Positions 26,920 to 38,805 of a DNA stretch of 64,000 nt are shown piece after piece (within the stretch, counting starts at the first letter, position 1; each line of letters opens with the position of its first letter). Source of the stretch: Candida dubliniensis CD36. Taxonomy: Eukaryota > Ascomycota > Pichiomycetes > Serinales > Debaryomycetaceae. The position numbers and the translations under genes are program-made. The notes below the pieces were generated by a model. It did not search any database. It had not been told where the DNA came from and saw only the letters and a list, made by a program, of their open reading frames with translations. The stretch spans positions 1 through 64,000 of the forward strand of contig NC_012867.1 of NCBI RefSeq assembly GCF_000026945.1, written 5' to 3'.

Positions 26920-29043
26920 ATGGACCCTTCAGTGCCAAGCGTAACCCCCTTTTTGAATTCCGTGTGTCCTGGATACACTGGCTTAGATGATAATGTTCAT
27001 TATCCTTTGGAAGACATGCCCAATGAATGTCGTGAACATATTTGGCCCACCGCCACCACCAATGCAACCATCAAGTTGGATTATACTTATTTGAATGTCG
27101 CCAGACCTGCGCTTAATAAAAGCGAGTCCACTACCTATGTGTCATTGCCACTCCATATCACCAACATGTTTGACAATTTGGTAAGCAAAAGTGAAAAGGC
27201 CCTGGAAGGGTATATGCATATCGGAGCAAACGTAAATGCATTAACCCACGATCCTTTCAAAGTCATTAACTTGAATCCTGGGTGCATAACTAGAATTCTT
27301 GATTGGGATCGCTCAAATAACCCTTTTGCTGATAACAAAACACTAACATTTAATAAACTTGCCAACAATTTCAATAAACTATTTGTGAAAAACGACTTGT
27401 TTGATGATTTAGCGACGAACCGTGATGTGAAGATCTTGAATTCGAAACCAATCACTACTGCCAAGCTTCTTGTATCATCACATGTAAATATATTAAACGT
27501 GTTTGCATTGAACGAAAAATCCGAGTTTATGAATACCACCAAAAACGAGGGTACTTCTCCCCCAGACGACAAATACATTGAAGAGCCTGTTCTTCGTCTT
27601 GAATTCAAAGACTCGGTGATTACTGCACTATCCACGTTTGTGCTTAACGAAGATCCATTAGTGGTTCTAGGATTCCATTCAGGAGTGCTTATGATTTTGA
27701 AAATAAACCAATTAAAGTATCAGTTATTTGATGCATTGAAAGTTCATAAAGTCTTGGAAGTCGATGCAGTGACTTGCATTGAGGCCATTCGTCATCCCAA
27801 CTACGACTATCTAGTTGTTGCTGGGTACTCAAACGGTGAGGTGGTAATACTAAACCCATACGGCGTTAAACAAAGTTATTCGAAATCAGTTGTTGACAAG
27901 GATGTATCTACAACGTTTTTCAAAAAGTTTGATTTGAGTCCATTGGGTAAGGTTGATAATTCGTTTGTTCTAGGCCATTTTAAAGTGAGCCACAAACCCA
28001 TTACTTCGTTAACTTCAACGTTGCCAATAAACAAGCCATTACAGCCATCCGAGGCCCAGCCATTAATCGTAGCAATTGCGGCCGACGACGGGTATGTCAG
28101 GTTTGTTGATTTTGTTTTCACATACAACCGCAACTACGGTGAGAAGCGACAGGTTATAACCACTGATATAATTTCCAACTACTTTAACACCAGCATAACC
28201 GACATTGAGTTTTCACCCGACTTTAAATTCTTTAGTGTTGTTGGCAAGGGAGATTTGATCGAGGTTTTCAAAATGAGCTATTACAATGTCAATGGGTTGT
28301 TGCATAAAAGCTCAGGACGTCGATCGAGGAGCGGCACTGTCAATAGTGCCCATTCAGGGTCAGAAACACGACTCAAAGAACCAAAAGAAATGTACCCTCC
28401 TATTATTAAGGATATCCAAATTGCTGGACGATTCAAAGGACACACAAATATTGTCAAATCTACCAAGTTTGTCAAAGACGACTTTAGTACGCTGGTGTAC
28501 AAGTTGGTGAGCTGTGGATATGACGGTAAATTAATTGTATGGGAGTTTGACTACAAGGCATTGCCAAAAATCAAGAAATCGCATCTGAAACCATCACCAA
28601 CGAGTCCAAGAGAAAGTCGATCGAAAACGTCACACGAAAGAAAGCAGATATTGTTGAGTCCAAGTCCCTTGGCAAGACGTAAGCATACAAGGAATAGATC
28701 AATTGAAGAAAATCATACTACCAGCATGAATATGCTTTTGCAAGATACAAACACTCCCAAACCACCATTATCGAGCGATCAAATTGAGGTGGTTGCCACG
28801 CTTTACAAGTCACTTTATGAAATCAGGTTGAAGAGACACTACAAGAAAAAGTCAACGAACCAGATAATAATATGTCCTATTGAGAATGACAAGTTGGTTC
28901 CTTCTATTGAGGTCCCACTACTAATTATCGACCTATCAAAATTGGTAAAGGACGGAAAAATCGATTCTTTTTACCTAGACAGGTCTACACTTTGGTGCTT
29001 TGCCAAAAGTGGTGATCTATTTAGATACACTATATCTACTTAG
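26920..29043 (+). CDS. WD40 protein of the WDR20/DMWD/CreC type
   Basis: 707 residues from ATG 26920 ([14 protein letters not shown]); upstream frame begins with GTG. The core from about residue 210 shows WD-like blades: [85 protein letters not shown] and [19 protein letters not shown]. The order (short N-terminal blades, HxxVSxxPI, late GYDGKLxxWEFD) resembles Aspergillus CreC, human WDR20/DMWD and S. pombe Bun62, which act as partners of USP-type deubiquitinases. A Ser/Arg-rich insert ([15 protein letters not shown]) lies near 560-600. The stop codon overlaps that of convergent MKC1 by 4 bp. The family link is by pattern only. Confidence 0.65.
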   Translation: MDPSVPSVTPFLNSVCPGYTGLDDNVHYPLEDMPNECREHIWPTATTNATIKLDYTYLNVARPALNKSESTTYVSLPLHITNMFDNLVSKSEKALEGYMHIGANVNALTHDPFKVINLNPGCITRILDWDRSNNPFADNKTLTFNKLANNFNKLFVKNDLFDDLATNRDVKILNSKPITTAKLLVSSHVNILNVFALNEKSEFMNTTKNEGTSPPDDKYIEEPVLRLEFKDSVITALSTFVLNEDPLVVLGFHSGVLMILKINQLKYQLFDALKVHKVLEVDAVTCIEAIRHPNYDYLVVAGYSNGEVVILNPYGVKQSYSKSVVDKDVSTTFFKKFDLSPLGKVDNSFVLGHFKVSHKPITSLTSTLPINKPLQPSEAQPLIVAIAADDGYVRFVDFVFTYNRNYGEKRQVITTDIISNYFNTSITDIEFSPDFKFFSVVGKGDLIEVFKMSYYNVNGLLHKSSGRRSRSGTVNSAHSGSETRLKEPKEMYPPIIKDIQIAGRFKGHTNIVKSTKFVKDDFSTLVYKLVSCGYDGKLIVWEFDYKALPKIKKSHLKPSPTSPRESRSKTSHERKQILLSPSPLARRKHTRNRSIEENHTTSMNMLLQDTNTPKPPLSSDQIEVVATLYKSLYEIRLKRHYKKKSTNQIIICPIENDKLVPSIEVPLLIIDLSKLVKDGKIDSFYLDRSTLWCFAKSGDLFRYTIST

Positions 29044-30569
29044 TAATTGTTAAACATGGCACCATCTAATCCAAACCCAAGCTCTTCCTCTAGCTTTATG
29101 TACTCTTCACCTGGTGGCTGTGTCATGTCTTGGAATAAATTCATAGAGTTTGTAGTATTGGACGACTCCAAATTTGAAAAAGTAAACTCATTCAACTCTT
29201 GTGGCTTGGGATAATCATCTTCAACCTGAGGAGTGCCCATATTAGTTTCCAAGTTATTGTAAGGAGTCTGAGAAATATCCATGCTCTCTTGAATCTGAAA
29301 CTGTCTTTGTTGTTCCTGCTGCTGCTGCGCCCTCTCTTCCTCTTCTTGTCGTTGTTTCTCGCGCTTTTGTATCTGTAGTTGCAACTGTATTTGCTGCTGC
29401 TCCTCAATTGGTTTCCTTACAAATTCACGAAAGTTTTTAACTTCATCTATAATCAACAGTCTCATTTCATCCAACCCGTCTACCGTCTCGAACGATTTGA
29501 AATCAAATTTGACTTGGCACTCAGGTTCATCTCGAGGATCGTGCCATACTTCCAAGTATTTATGACTCAATGCATCTTCAACTGAAATTCTTTCATGAGG
29601 GTCTAAAGTCAACATTTTCTCCAATAAATCCAACGCCAATGGGTTTGCATCAGGGAAAAGTTGTTTGTAGCTGACTTTTCTCATTATCGGCAAAGATCTA
29701 ACGTAATTCTGGGCTCGGTGAGAACCTATTCTCTGTAATGTGGATTCCGGTGGGGTTCCCAAAATCATTAATATCTGGTTAAGCTGATCAACATAATCCT
29801 TGCCTCTGAAAAGTGGCTTGCCACCTAAAAGTTCAGCCAAGATACAACCAACAGACCAGATGTCGATTGCCTTGGTGTAGTTGGTAAAACTTAACATAAT
29901 CTCTGGTGCTCTGTACCATCTGGTGGCAACATACTCTGTCATGAACCCAGCATTTTCATCAGGGTTCTCAGAAAACCCTCTTGCTAAACCGAAATCACAG
30001 ATCTTTAACTCGCAATCTGCATTAACAAGTAAATTCCCTGGCTTCAAATCACGATGTAACACATCAGCTGAATGAATATATTTCAACCCACACAATACCT
30101 GATAAATAAACGACTGGTAGTGCAGATCGGTCAATGGTTGTCCAGATCTGATGATTTGATGCATGTCACATTCCATTAATTCTTCATACAAATATATTTC
30201 ATTGAACTCGCCCGTCATGGGATTGGGAATAATGTCTAAATCATACAAACATGTTATATTCTTATGGCCTCTGAAAAACTGCAACAACTTCAACTCACGC
30301 AACGCACGTTTACACAAGATATTCTTGCTGAAAATGTTGGTGATCTTCTTGATTGCTACAAACGATCCATCAGTGGAAGATGATGTATTGCCGTTGTTTG
30401 AATCGGCGTCATCATTAGACCCATCATCATATTTGGCAGAGCAAACAATTCCGTAGGCACCGTGTCCCAACTCCTTGACTATTTTGAATCGTCTATCAAT
30501 GATAAATTCCTGGTTGTAGACTTTATTTACAGATCTGCCATAATATATAGGGACGTCTTGTTGATCCAT
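29040..30569 (-). CDS. MKC1: Cell-wall-integrity MAP kinase
   Basis: Slt2/Mpk1-type MAP kinase at the end of the PKC cell-wall-integrity pathway; in C. albicans Mkc1 responds to wall, oxidative and contact stress. The ATG at 30569 ([20 protein letters not shown]) gives 509 residues; the frame extends to 30749 through poly-A-encoded lysines and is rejected. Visible features are the glycine loop LGHGAYG (34-40), VAIKKI lysine, HRDLKPGN (172-179), DFGLA (192-196), TEY activation motif (211-213), [10 protein letters not shown] and a C-terminal Gln/Glu/Arg-rich coil near 380-430 typical of Slt2. The [19 protein letters not shown] insert after the glycine loop is a lineage-specific expansion. Its stop codon overlaps the WD gene's by 4 bp. 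Confidence 0.95.
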   Translation of the reverse strand: MDQQDVPIYYGRSVNKVYNQEFIIDRRFKIVKELGHGAYGIVCSAKYDDGSNDDADSNNGNTSSSTDGSFVAIKKITNIFSKNILCKRALRELKLLQFFRGHKNITCLYDLDIIPNPMTGEFNEIYLYEELMECDMHQIIRSGQPLTDLHYQSFIYQVLCGLKYIHSADVLHRDLKPGNLLVNADCELKICDFGLARGFSENPDENAGFMTEYVATRWYRAPEIMLSFTNYTKAIDIWSVGCILAELLGGKPLFRGKDYVDQLNQILMILGTPPESTLQRIGSHRAQNYVRSLPIMRKVSYKQLFPDANPLALDLLEKMLTLDPHERISVEDALSHKYLEVWHDPRDEPECQVKFDFKSFETVDGLDEMRLLIIDEVKNFREFVRKPIEEQQQIQLQLQIQKREKQRQEEEERAQQQQEQQRQFQIQESMDISQTPYNNLETNMGTPQVEDDYPKPQELNEFTFSNLESSNTTNSMNLFQDMTQPPGEEYIKLEEELGFGLDGAMFNNY

Positions 30570-31425
30570 TTTGGGAAAGAAGTAACTAGTTGTATGTAGT
30601 GAAACAGATGTAATAAAAAAAAAAAAAACGTAAAGGGAGAATTCAGGAGAATGGTAGTGTGAAAAAAATATTATCAAATTTTTTTTTTTTTTTTTGGGTT
30701 TCTGATTTTTAGTGTAGAATGGATAGGAAGTGGGGGTAGAGCGAACCAAATAGCAGTAGCCGTCGTCGTCGTCGTTCCTATAAAAGCTGATTTTGTGTTT
30801 CCTTGTGAATGGATCGAAACAGCTGAGAATTTCAGAATTGAATCAAGTTTCTTTCTATTTATATTATTGGACCCCTCCCCAAGAGATCACCTTTTTTGGG
30901 GTACCTGTTGTGGCATGCATATGATGTACAGTTTACATGGTTTAGCTAAAAGCATATAGAGAAGTCATAAAACTATGGCGATAGTTATGAGATGGGATAG
31001 CACCACCCCTGCTATTTTTAGCAACTTTTCAAATATTTTTTTATTTTGATTTACGGTAAGATTATTTTTTTTTTTTCCTTCCATCATACTTGCTTCTAAA
31101 GATTATTCGTGAGCGTTTGAGCGGCTTTAACTCGAATATGTATAATGGGTTCAATACTATACGGATGTTTATATTTGGTCTTAATATAGCTTTGACACTT
31201 ATTTATAGAAACGACAGGGCAACACCAACGCGAAAAGTGTTTTTTGGTGGAGTTTATCGTTTTTTTGTTGAATTTTGAATGTGCTACAAAGACAAAAAAA
31301 GCTGTCAATTCGCTGTTTTTGCGATAACCGGTAATGACATCATGCTATTGGGTGTGGATGGAGTAAACTCTTCTTCTTTACATAAACGTTATATTTCTAT
31401 AAATAGATCTAAATGTAACCAGGCG
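30570..31425. other. MKC1 upstream region
   Basis: 856 bp between the MKC1 ATG and the stop of the aminotransferase gene. It contains poly-A (30615), poly-T (30680) and T-rich (31066) tracts and a CGTCGTCGTCGT string near 30762. Short frames at 31090-31467 have no support. No RNA gene recognised. Confidence 0.5.
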
Positions 31426-32598
31426 TCAGTACCCCTTGGACTTGAAATATTCCGACAAACGAATTAGACCTTGCTTGATGTCTTGAGTACTGTTACCAAA
31501 TCCGATTCTCAAGTACCCCTTTCTATTATCAAAAACCTCTCCAGGAACAACTAATATTTTGTATTTCTCAACTAACTCAACACACATCTCCATTGTGTCG
31601 ATATTGTCGATATTCACTTTTACAAAGCACGTGGACCCACCTTTAGGTTTGACCCACGACAACAACGGGGTGCTTTCAATGTACGCTTCCAAGATTTTTA
31701 AATTGGTTTCGCATATATTGTAGCTTCGGGCAAGAATGTGTTTGTAGTTTGTTAGAGCGACTGTGGCAAGCATATCATCTATAGTAGAAACAGAAATCGT
31801 ATTGTAGTCACGTTTCGAATAAAGCTTTTGGATGACATCTTGATCTTTGGTGACAACCCACCCTAATCTAAGACCAGCCAATGAAAACGCTTTGGATGTG
31901 GAGGAAGTGGAAACTGTTTTTTCGTAGTTGTAATTGACGATCGATTTGGGTTTATCGTCAGTAGAATGATACAATGGCCGATACACTTCATCACACAAAA
32001 TGTAGATGCCTTTAGTAGAACAGATTTTAACAATTTTGTCCATAATCAAGTGGCCCCACACGGCTCCGGTTGGATTATTAGGGTTGTTGATTATAAGAAG
32101 CTTGGGTTCATGAACATCAACCAAGTTTTGCAATTCGTCTAAATTTGGTAAATAATTGTCCTCAAAATTTAAGTTCCAGGAAATAATGTTTTCTGGAGCT
32201 CCCGAAAAAACTCTTGCAACTGATGCTAGCTGTTGGTACGTCGGATTTACTACAACCACTTTATCACCATGGTCAACTAGGGCATACAATGTCAAAAAAT
32301 TTGCACCAATGGCTCCATTGGTGATAACTATGTCGCTGGTGGTAATTGACCCTCCTTCATCGTTATACAATTGGGCGACGGCTTGCTTTAATTCCGGAGA
32401 TCCTTTTATATGGCCATAGGTTAGCTTTGTATCAAATAGTTTCTGTTGAAGTGGTTCCGATACTGACTTGTCGGGGATCAACTGAAACAACTCATTGAAA
32501 CTAAGTGAAGCAGTACATGTCTCTGCCATGTTCCATTCAATTTCAGTCTCAAATTTATCCATAAATTGCTCTACAGCAAAGTCTTCTTGTTTAACCAT
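31426..32598 (-). CDS. PLP-dependent aminotransferase, class I/II
   Basis: 390 residues from ATG 32598 (MVKQEDFAVEQFMDKFETEI). Fold-type I signatures are present: TNGAIGANFL (cofactor phosphate region), NNPNNPTGAVWG (171-182), ILCDEVYRPLY (Asp203 for the pyridine nitrogen) and STSKAFSLAGLRLGW with Schiff-base Lys at 236, then the C-terminal LRIGFGN arginine for the substrate carboxylate. The whole reads like the kynurenine/aspartate aminotransferase-like class often annotated as capreomycidine-synthase-like. Substrate unknown. No targeting signal. A poly-A tract lies 50 bp upstream of the start. Confidence 0.85.
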   Translation of the reverse strand: MVKQEDFAVEQFMDKFETEIEWNMAETCTASLSFNELFQLIPDKSVSEPLQQKLFDTKLTYGHIKGSPELKQAVAQLYNDEGGSITTSDIVITNGAIGANFLTLYALVDHGDKVVVVNPTYQQLASVARVFSGAPENIISWNLNFEDNYLPNLDELQNLVDVHEPKLLIINNPNNPTGAVWGHLIMDKIVKICSTKGIYILCDEVYRPLYHSTDDKPKSIVNYNYEKTVSTSSTSKAFSLAGLRLGWVVTKDQDVIQKLYSKRDYNTISVSTIDDMLATVALTNYKHILARSYNICETNLKILEAYIESTPLLSWVKPKGGSTCFVKVNIDNIDTMEMCVELVEKYKILVVPGEVFDNRKGYLRIGFGNSTQDIKQGLIRLSEYFKSKGY

Positions 32599-35269
32599 GT
32601 TTGCCCTTGCACAAGAAGAAGTGGTTGTGGGAACCTTTGTTCTTTCAGGGCATCCAAAAAAAAAAAAAAAAAACGTTGGTGCCTTCTAAAAATGGAAGGC
32701 GTTGGCGGGGCCACCAGTCGTGCACTTTAAAATTCTCTCCCCAACATAATAGGAGTTAGTGGTGGGGCTGGTAAGTTGACGGAGATAAAAGTATCAATTT
32801 TAAACTGTTGAGAAATACTTCAAACTTTGTCAAAATGTTTTTTTTTTTTTTTTTTAGCTTTATACTTTATGCTCTTACCAGTGTTTTGGAACTAAAATGA
32901 GAATTTCAAACAACAAACATACTCAATCCCTGTGGGAAAGTAACCTTCACTTGCATATCAAGAGTTTGAGTTCTCCCCACGAATTCTTTCAATTTCTTAA
33001 AGTTAAAAGTTTGTCTATGAAGGTTTGGCTTTAGCGTGTGAATACTATAAGAGGGCGATTATGTAATATTCTCCATGTACTTGCGACAAATGTTAGTCTT
33101 TGTTGTCTTAATACCAACTTTAAAATCAAAGTGTCGAGTACTCTGCTAGTCCTTTGTTTTCTTTTGTGCTTTACATTGGCAATATTTTCAAAAGCTGAGC
33201 TATAAACTATAAAAGTTTAATTAGAAGATGAGAACATGAACTCTAAACTTGAAGACTCTTCAATGGTTGAGCATCGACTTCAATACATCTATGGTCGATA
33301 GTAAATGATTCAACCTCCCCCCCCCCCCTTTTTTAGTTACAACTCAATTACTCTTCGTTCATAACACGTCGTGGGTAAACTTGTAGTTTTTCGGAAATCA
33401 CAGATTCATTTCCAGTGATCTAAAAAACCTTAACTAATCCTTTTTCTCCACAGGTGGTCTCCAAAAAAACACATGATTACTGGTATCAAGAAACTGGCTT
33501 AATGGCGAGCGTGGTGCTTTTCTTGTTTGTAGCAATTTCTTGAAATGAATAATTTCTTCAAAGACCAAGCAACGCACAGGGGAGAAAGAGGGGGAGATTT
33601 GAGTGTTTGATAAGATAAAGACAATCTTCTCATGCAAGGTTATGCAAGAGAATTACGTTTTAAGTTACAGATCTCACAACAACCAAAAAAAAAAAAAAAA
33701 AACTTAACACTTTTCTTGAGTTAGCAGAACAAGTCATTAGACAAGACTCTTTAAACCTAAGATATTTCAATTGCTTCTTAAAAAAGCTTACTCTACAATA
33801 CTGAATCCAACGACATTTACTTCAAAGATCTTGTCAGATGACAAGATATATATCTTTCTATTCCTTTGCTCAACCTCTATTATTATTTTACTACAATATT
33901 CAGTTGACACAGATTCATCGTAAAAATGCGACACGGTTGCAACGAGGCGAGTCGATAATACATAAGGCGGTCCCTCCTGTTATACCTACAGCCTCTCGTA
34001 TCAATCGTCTCGCACCAATAGACACTTTAACCAAGAAAATAATAATCAAATAGCGTGTAAAATAATATGACAATAATTAGATTGGGAAATAAAATAATTC
34101 AACAAAATACGCAAAACCAAGTTATTGTTCTTTTGTGATATTTTTATCGATAATGATTACGGACAAAAACAATAGAACCATGAACTGTAATGTGTAGACT
34201 AGCTCTGTGATGTTTCCCCCTTTACAAGGCGTCACTATCTGCTCTCATATCATTCTTTTTTGAAGTTGTTGCCTTTCTTTAATCATTGGATAGCATGATT
34301 TATTTTTTTTTTTTGGCATTTGGTTGAACAGTCTAAGGTCTATAAAAACATGTATTGGGCATGTCAAAACAAACTAACCCACCAGAAATTTCATATTAAT
34401 TTGCTCTTATTGTTGTTTAGTGAAATATCCGACAAAATTTAGATTTTGGAAACTCAAAATAGTAATTCCTCACCAACCACAACCATAATTCAATTAAGCT
34501 TTTCAACATACATTTGGCTGAAAGTTAAATAACCACCACCGAATTGCCAAAAGTATCAAACCCAGAAACTTGACAATAATAAGGTTTAGAAAGAATTGGA
34601 TTTTTGCTTGGATTTACTTTACAAGAAATAACCATCTTCAAGCGCAAATTCACCACTACCACCATTTCCCCCCCGATCTGAAATTAAGTTTAAACTATTT
34701 TTTTTTTTTTGTTGTTGTTGTTGGGTTGTTATCTCATATCAATTCATAACTTAATCTTCACCCTTAAAACCACAGGAGTACTTAACTAGGTCTATTCCCT
34801 TGACACTGGAAGAAAAATAAAAAATTATTATCCATAGTTGAAACCCGCTAGGACGTTCATCAGGATTTATAACTACTTTATCTCCAGTGGAAAAACATTA
34901 AAAAAAAAAATAAAGCTGCGAAACTCACAAAAGACGACTTTTCCTACCCATTTCAAATCCTCACCCTGTTAACTCCCTTCCCTACACATAAGTAACAAGG
35001 TTATCATCTCATTACAGAAAACAGTCGTGGGTTGGAGTTTTATTTGGCTAGATAATTTCCAAGGACATTTTGAGATCTTGCCGAAACGACATTTTGACAT
35101 TTATTTTATCTTAAATTTTCTTTTGTTTATTTTTTTTTTTTTTTTTCTTCCACTCAAGAACAATCAAGAAAGTATCGTATTAATACAAATATTCCCCACA
35201 AGTCAGGTCTATATATATCACAAACGAAACCCATAAAAAACGGGAAGCATAATTTAAGTCATCCCAACA
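32599..35269. promoter_or_regulatory. Long REP1 upstream region
   Basis: 2.67 kb without a gene, between divergent aminotransferase and REP1 starts, the longest gap in the core part of the window. It holds many homopolymer tracts (32657, 32838, 33319 C-run, 33686, 34300, 34700, 34901 and 35130). It also has a pyrimidine/A-rich zone directly before the REP1 ATG with a TATATATA string at about 35210. Small frames at 33434-33637, 33838-34053 and 35027-35236 have no coding character. No tRNA seen. Likely a large regulatory region and/or long 5' UTR. Confidence 0.55.
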
Positions 35270-37357
35270 ATGGATTCAAATAAAGAGAAAATTGAAGACT
35301 TGGCTTCTTTGTTTTTGCCTGATCTTTTACACCCTTCAACAGTTAATTCATCACCTTCAACTAGCACCAGTCCCCGTGCAACCAAATCTGACGACTACGA
35401 TATGGGTTCAATCTTTTTAAAGGACTCGAAACTCAACAATCCCAACACTGGGTTGCCAAGCAGTTTTCAAGAGTTTTTAAGTAATAACAATTTCATCAAT
35501 AGATCAAACGATATAGAAGAAGAAAGACCACAACAACAACAACAACAACAACCACAACAGTATTCACATCATTATAGTGGGTATATGCCTTTTGAGATGA
35601 ACCCGTCTGCATCTCAGCACGTGTTGAATTATAACCCAGGGATGCAACAGATGTTTCAACAGCCTAATATTGCTCTGCAACAAAATTTTCTTTCTTCATC
35701 AATCCCTGGGCAACAACAACAGCAGCTGCAAATGACGTCCAACTTCCCAAGAACCAATTCCTATTATGGAAAGTATCCTGGCGATTATGATGAATGGTTT
35801 GCCAGCACAAATAGTAGCATTACCAATTTGAACGGTCTATACCAGCAACAGTTGTTGCAGCTGCAAATGTTACAACAACCACAGCCAATGCCACAGCCAC
35901 AGAGGGGAGAAATAAAGGATACACAAATAGATTCCAAGAGTGGTTCATCAACCCCAAAGAGGAAAAAAACCAAGAGTAGAAAACGAGACATCAAAAACCT
36001 TGAAGTTCAAATTGATTACAAGCCTAGTAAATTGAAACGATTGCTTGACCTCAAGCAATCAGGTGCAACATCTTCAAATGACTATAAAATTATCGACAAG
36101 AACAATAATGAAGTCACCATTGACCTCAATGGATTTTTAAATGGGAGATTTCTCACCAATGACATTGATAATAACAATTATATTTTCATGCAGAACGAAT
36201 TACAACGAGGTGAAGATGGGTTTGCGAAAGCTGCTGTCAACAAAAAAGAGAATCCTAAAGTTGTTTCATGTTATCGACGTAACTATATCCAAATCTCGGT
36301 CAATATGAACATTCGTGGCTTTAAAGATGATTCAAAATTATTAAAACTACAGACCAGCGAGTATGGATACACCACCACAAGAGTCATTAAATATTTCAAA
36401 ATAGAAGTACTGGCAGCAGCCGATATTTTGAACAGCAAAGGGGTTCCCATAATTATCAAGAATGAGAATAAAGATATAGAGAGGGAAAAGGAAAAAGAAG
36501 CAAGAAGAATAAGTCTACAATCCAATTATGAATATAAAGCCGACACCGTCCTGCCTACGTATATTAATACCAGCGAACATGTCATCATATTGAACGATGA
36601 GCCTATAAGTAATGGATGCATCGACAAGTACTTTGTGGTGAAAAAGTTACAATTCAAAAACGCAACACCAAATAATGGGAATTTGAATTTTCAAAACTAT
36701 TACCATTTGAAAGCCAAGTTGAGTTGTATTGTGGCTGATATTTATTACGATGATTATGATATTGATATGGCCAATGATGGTGGTGGCGGTAGCAACAACA
36801 ATGAAATACTTTTGGCAGAACTAGTTAGTGAGCCCATAATTGTTCGTGGTCGAAATCCAAGCTTTTATGCTGAAAGAAATGATATTTTAATCAAAGGTCG
36901 ATCTGCAAGTTCCAAATCATCATTCAAGATAGCAGCACAGTCGTCTGAACTCAAACTCACAGCCTCGGTAGAAGCAGACGAAGATGAAGACGAAGAATTT
37001 ATTGTGGAACATGAAGACGAGCAGGAGGAAGAGGATGACCATCACAATCATAGCGGAGGCGACCAGGAAGACCAAATACAGGCAAACAATCATAATGGGA
37101 CTGGAGAATCGCCAATCTCGTCTGGCGACGATGACAATACACAAATGGCCCCATTATCGTACTCAACCAATCAATCGGCTTTGGATGTCAAGTCTGTCGA
37201 CAAGTATAAATACTATCCAATCAACAGTGTATACTACCTCCCGCCTATAAATGTGGTCTATTTCCCACACAGGGCCCATCAATCACAAAAAGACGATCAA
37301 GAACAGACATCAATTGTTCAAGAAAACAGAAAGAGTTCGAATGTTTATTTCAAATGA
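35270..37357 (+). CDS. REP1: Ndt80-family transcription factor
   Basis: 695 residues from ATG 35270 (MDSNKEKIEDLASLFLPDLL). Gln-rich segments near 85-95 and 140-220 (QQQQQQQPQQ) precede a basic patch (PKRKKTKSRKRD) and the NDT80/PhoG DNA-binding region at about 240-550, with YKIIDKNNNEVTIDLNGFLN, CYRRNYIQISVNM, GYTTTRVIKYFKIEV and VRGRNPSFYAERNDILIKGR. A very acidic stretch (DEDEDEEFIVEHEDEQEEED) lies near 565-590. In C. albicans Rep1 is reported as a regulator of the MDR1 efflux gene and of N-acetylglucosamine catabolic genes. The assignment among Ndt80 paralogues (NDT80, REP1, RON1) rests on gene order and domain layout. Confidence 0.8.
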   Translation: MDSNKEKIEDLASLFLPDLLHPSTVNSSPSTSTSPRATKSDDYDMGSIFLKDSKLNNPNTGLPSSFQEFLSNNNFINRSNDIEEERPQQQQQQQPQQYSHHYSGYMPFEMNPSASQHVLNYNPGMQQMFQQPNIALQQNFLSSSIPGQQQQQLQMTSNFPRTNSYYGKYPGDYDEWFASTNSSITNLNGLYQQQLLQLQMLQQPQPMPQPQRGEIKDTQIDSKSGSSTPKRKKTKSRKRDIKNLEVQIDYKPSKLKRLLDLKQSGATSSNDYKIIDKNNNEVTIDLNGFLNGRFLTNDIDNNNYIFMQNELQRGEDGFAKAAVNKKENPKVVSCYRRNYIQISVNMNIRGFKDDSKLLKLQTSEYGYTTTRVIKYFKIEVLAAADILNSKGVPIIIKNENKDIEREKEKEARRISLQSNYEYKADTVLPTYINTSEHVIILNDEPISNGCIDKYFVVKKLQFKNATPNNGNLNFQNYYHLKAKLSCIVADIYYDDYDIDMANDGGGGSNNNEILLAELVSEPIIVRGRNPSFYAERNDILIKGRSASSKSSFKIAAQSSELKLTASVEADEDEDEEFIVEHEDEQEEEDDHHNHSGGDQEDQIQANNHNGTGESPISSGDDDNTQMAPLSYSTNQSALDVKSVDKYKYYPINSVYYLPPINVVYFPHRAHQSQKDDQEQTSIVQENRKSSNVYFK

Positions 37358-37578
37358 TACAGAAAACACTTACAAAAAAAAGAAAAAAAAAAAACACAGA
37401 CACACACACACACACAATGTGAGACGGTTATATTTTAATGTAGTTATTTATATATTAACAATTGTAATATTAATGCCAGATATTTATTCTTAACAATCTA
37501 CATGCAGATGTCCACATATGTATGTTCATTACTTCTTATACAATATACACATTTATTTTTGATTCATAAGTATTGTGC

Positions 37579-38805
37579 CTATTCCTTAATCAATATGGAG
37601 GCAGCACCCATACCACTACCGATACACATAGAGGTCAATCCAATTTCACCTGGTTTCAACAATCTCAAAATTGTAGCATATTGTCTAGCACCAGTACAAC
37701 CAAGAGGATGACCCAAAGCAATGGCACCCCCGTTTATGTTCAACTTTTCTTCTGGAACATTACATTGCTCAGCAGAGTAGAGACATTGAGCAGCAAAAGC
37801 TTCGTTGATTTCAAACACATCAACATCATCAACGGTCAACCCAGTTCTCTTCAACATTTCAGGAATGGCATAAGCTGGACCAACACCCATAATTTCTGGT
37901 GGAACACCAACAGTAGAACAAGCAATGTACTTGGCAACAATTGGGTAGCCCTTAGCTTCAGCCAAGCTTCTCTTCATCAACAAAACACCAGCGGCACCAT
38001 CGGAAATTTGTGAGGCATTACCAGCAGTAGTAGTACCACCGAATGCTGGTTTTAATTTGCTCAAGGAAGCGGCGTCGACTCCCTTTCTTGGACCTTCATC
38101 GGTATCAACAATGATTTCCTTTTCAGAACCGTCTGGGGATCTGATGATGGATCTGATTGGTAAAATTTCGTCCTTGAATGCACCAGAGGACACAGCTTTT
38201 TCAGCTTTACTGTATGATTTGGCAGCAAATGCATCTTGTTTTTCTCTTGGAATGTTGAATTCATTAGCAACATTTTCGTTAGTGATACCCATTGGAATCA
38301 AACATTTACCCATTTGCTCATCGTCAGCCAAGTGTGGGTCAATCTTTGGAACAACTTTTGGACTACCATAGTTCTTGGACATTGATTCAATACCACCAGC
38401 AAGACCACATTCTATTTCACCAGTTTTAATCTTGTTGGCAATGTCAGAAATGGCCATTAACCCAGAAGAACATAATCTGTTGATGGCAAGAAAAGCAGCA
38501 GTGTAAGGAATACCTGCAGCCAAACTGGCACCTCTGTGTTCGGTGGCACCAGCAGCTTGGTTCAAAACGTTACCAATAGCAACATCCTCAATCAAAGATG
38601 CATCGACACCAGTCTTTTTAATAAATTCCTTTAAGAATTCAGTCAAGATGAATTCAGATTGCACTGATTTGAAAGATCCTTTGAAACCTTTACCAATGGC
38701 AGTTCTATATGCTGCAACAATAACAACATCGTCTGGGTTCTTTTGAGTAAGGGATTGTTTTGAAGTTGGTTTTAATTGACCACTTAATTGATTTAATCTA
38801 TCCAT
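37579..38805 (-). CDS. POT1: Peroxisomal 3-ketoacyl-CoA thiolase
   Basis: Catalyses the last step of fatty-acid beta-oxidation in peroxisomes. 408 residues from ATG 38805. Residues 3-11 read RLNQLSGQL, matching the PTS2 consensus (R/K)(L/V/I)x5(H/Q)(L/A), as in S. cerevisiae Pot1. Catalytic residues are Cys112 in INRLCSSGLMA, His366 in GGAIALGHPLG and Cys394 in SMCIGSGMGA. There is no SKL-type C-terminus (ends LIKE). The PTS2 argues for POT1 rather than cytosolic ERG10 or another C. albicans thiolase paralogue. It is convergent with REP1, with 221 bp between stops that contain a poly-A and a CA-repeat tract (37375-37417). Confidence 0.9.
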   Translation of the reverse strand: MDRLNQLSGQLKPTSKQSLTQKNPDDVVIVAAYRTAIGKGFKGSFKSVQSEFILTEFLKEFIKKTGVDASLIEDVAIGNVLNQAAGATEHRGASLAAGIPYTAAFLAINRLCSSGLMAISDIANKIKTGEIECGLAGGIESMSKNYGSPKVVPKIDPHLADDEQMGKCLIPMGITNENVANEFNIPREKQDAFAAKSYSKAEKAVSSGAFKDEILPIRSIIRSPDGSEKEIIVDTDEGPRKGVDAASLSKLKPAFGGTTTAGNASQISDGAAGVLLMKRSLAEAKGYPIVAKYIACSTVGVPPEIMGVGPAYAIPEMLKRTGLTVDDVDVFEINEAFAAQCLYSAEQCNVPEEKLNINGGAIALGHPLGCTGARQYATILRLLKPGEIGLTSMCIGSGMGAASILIKE

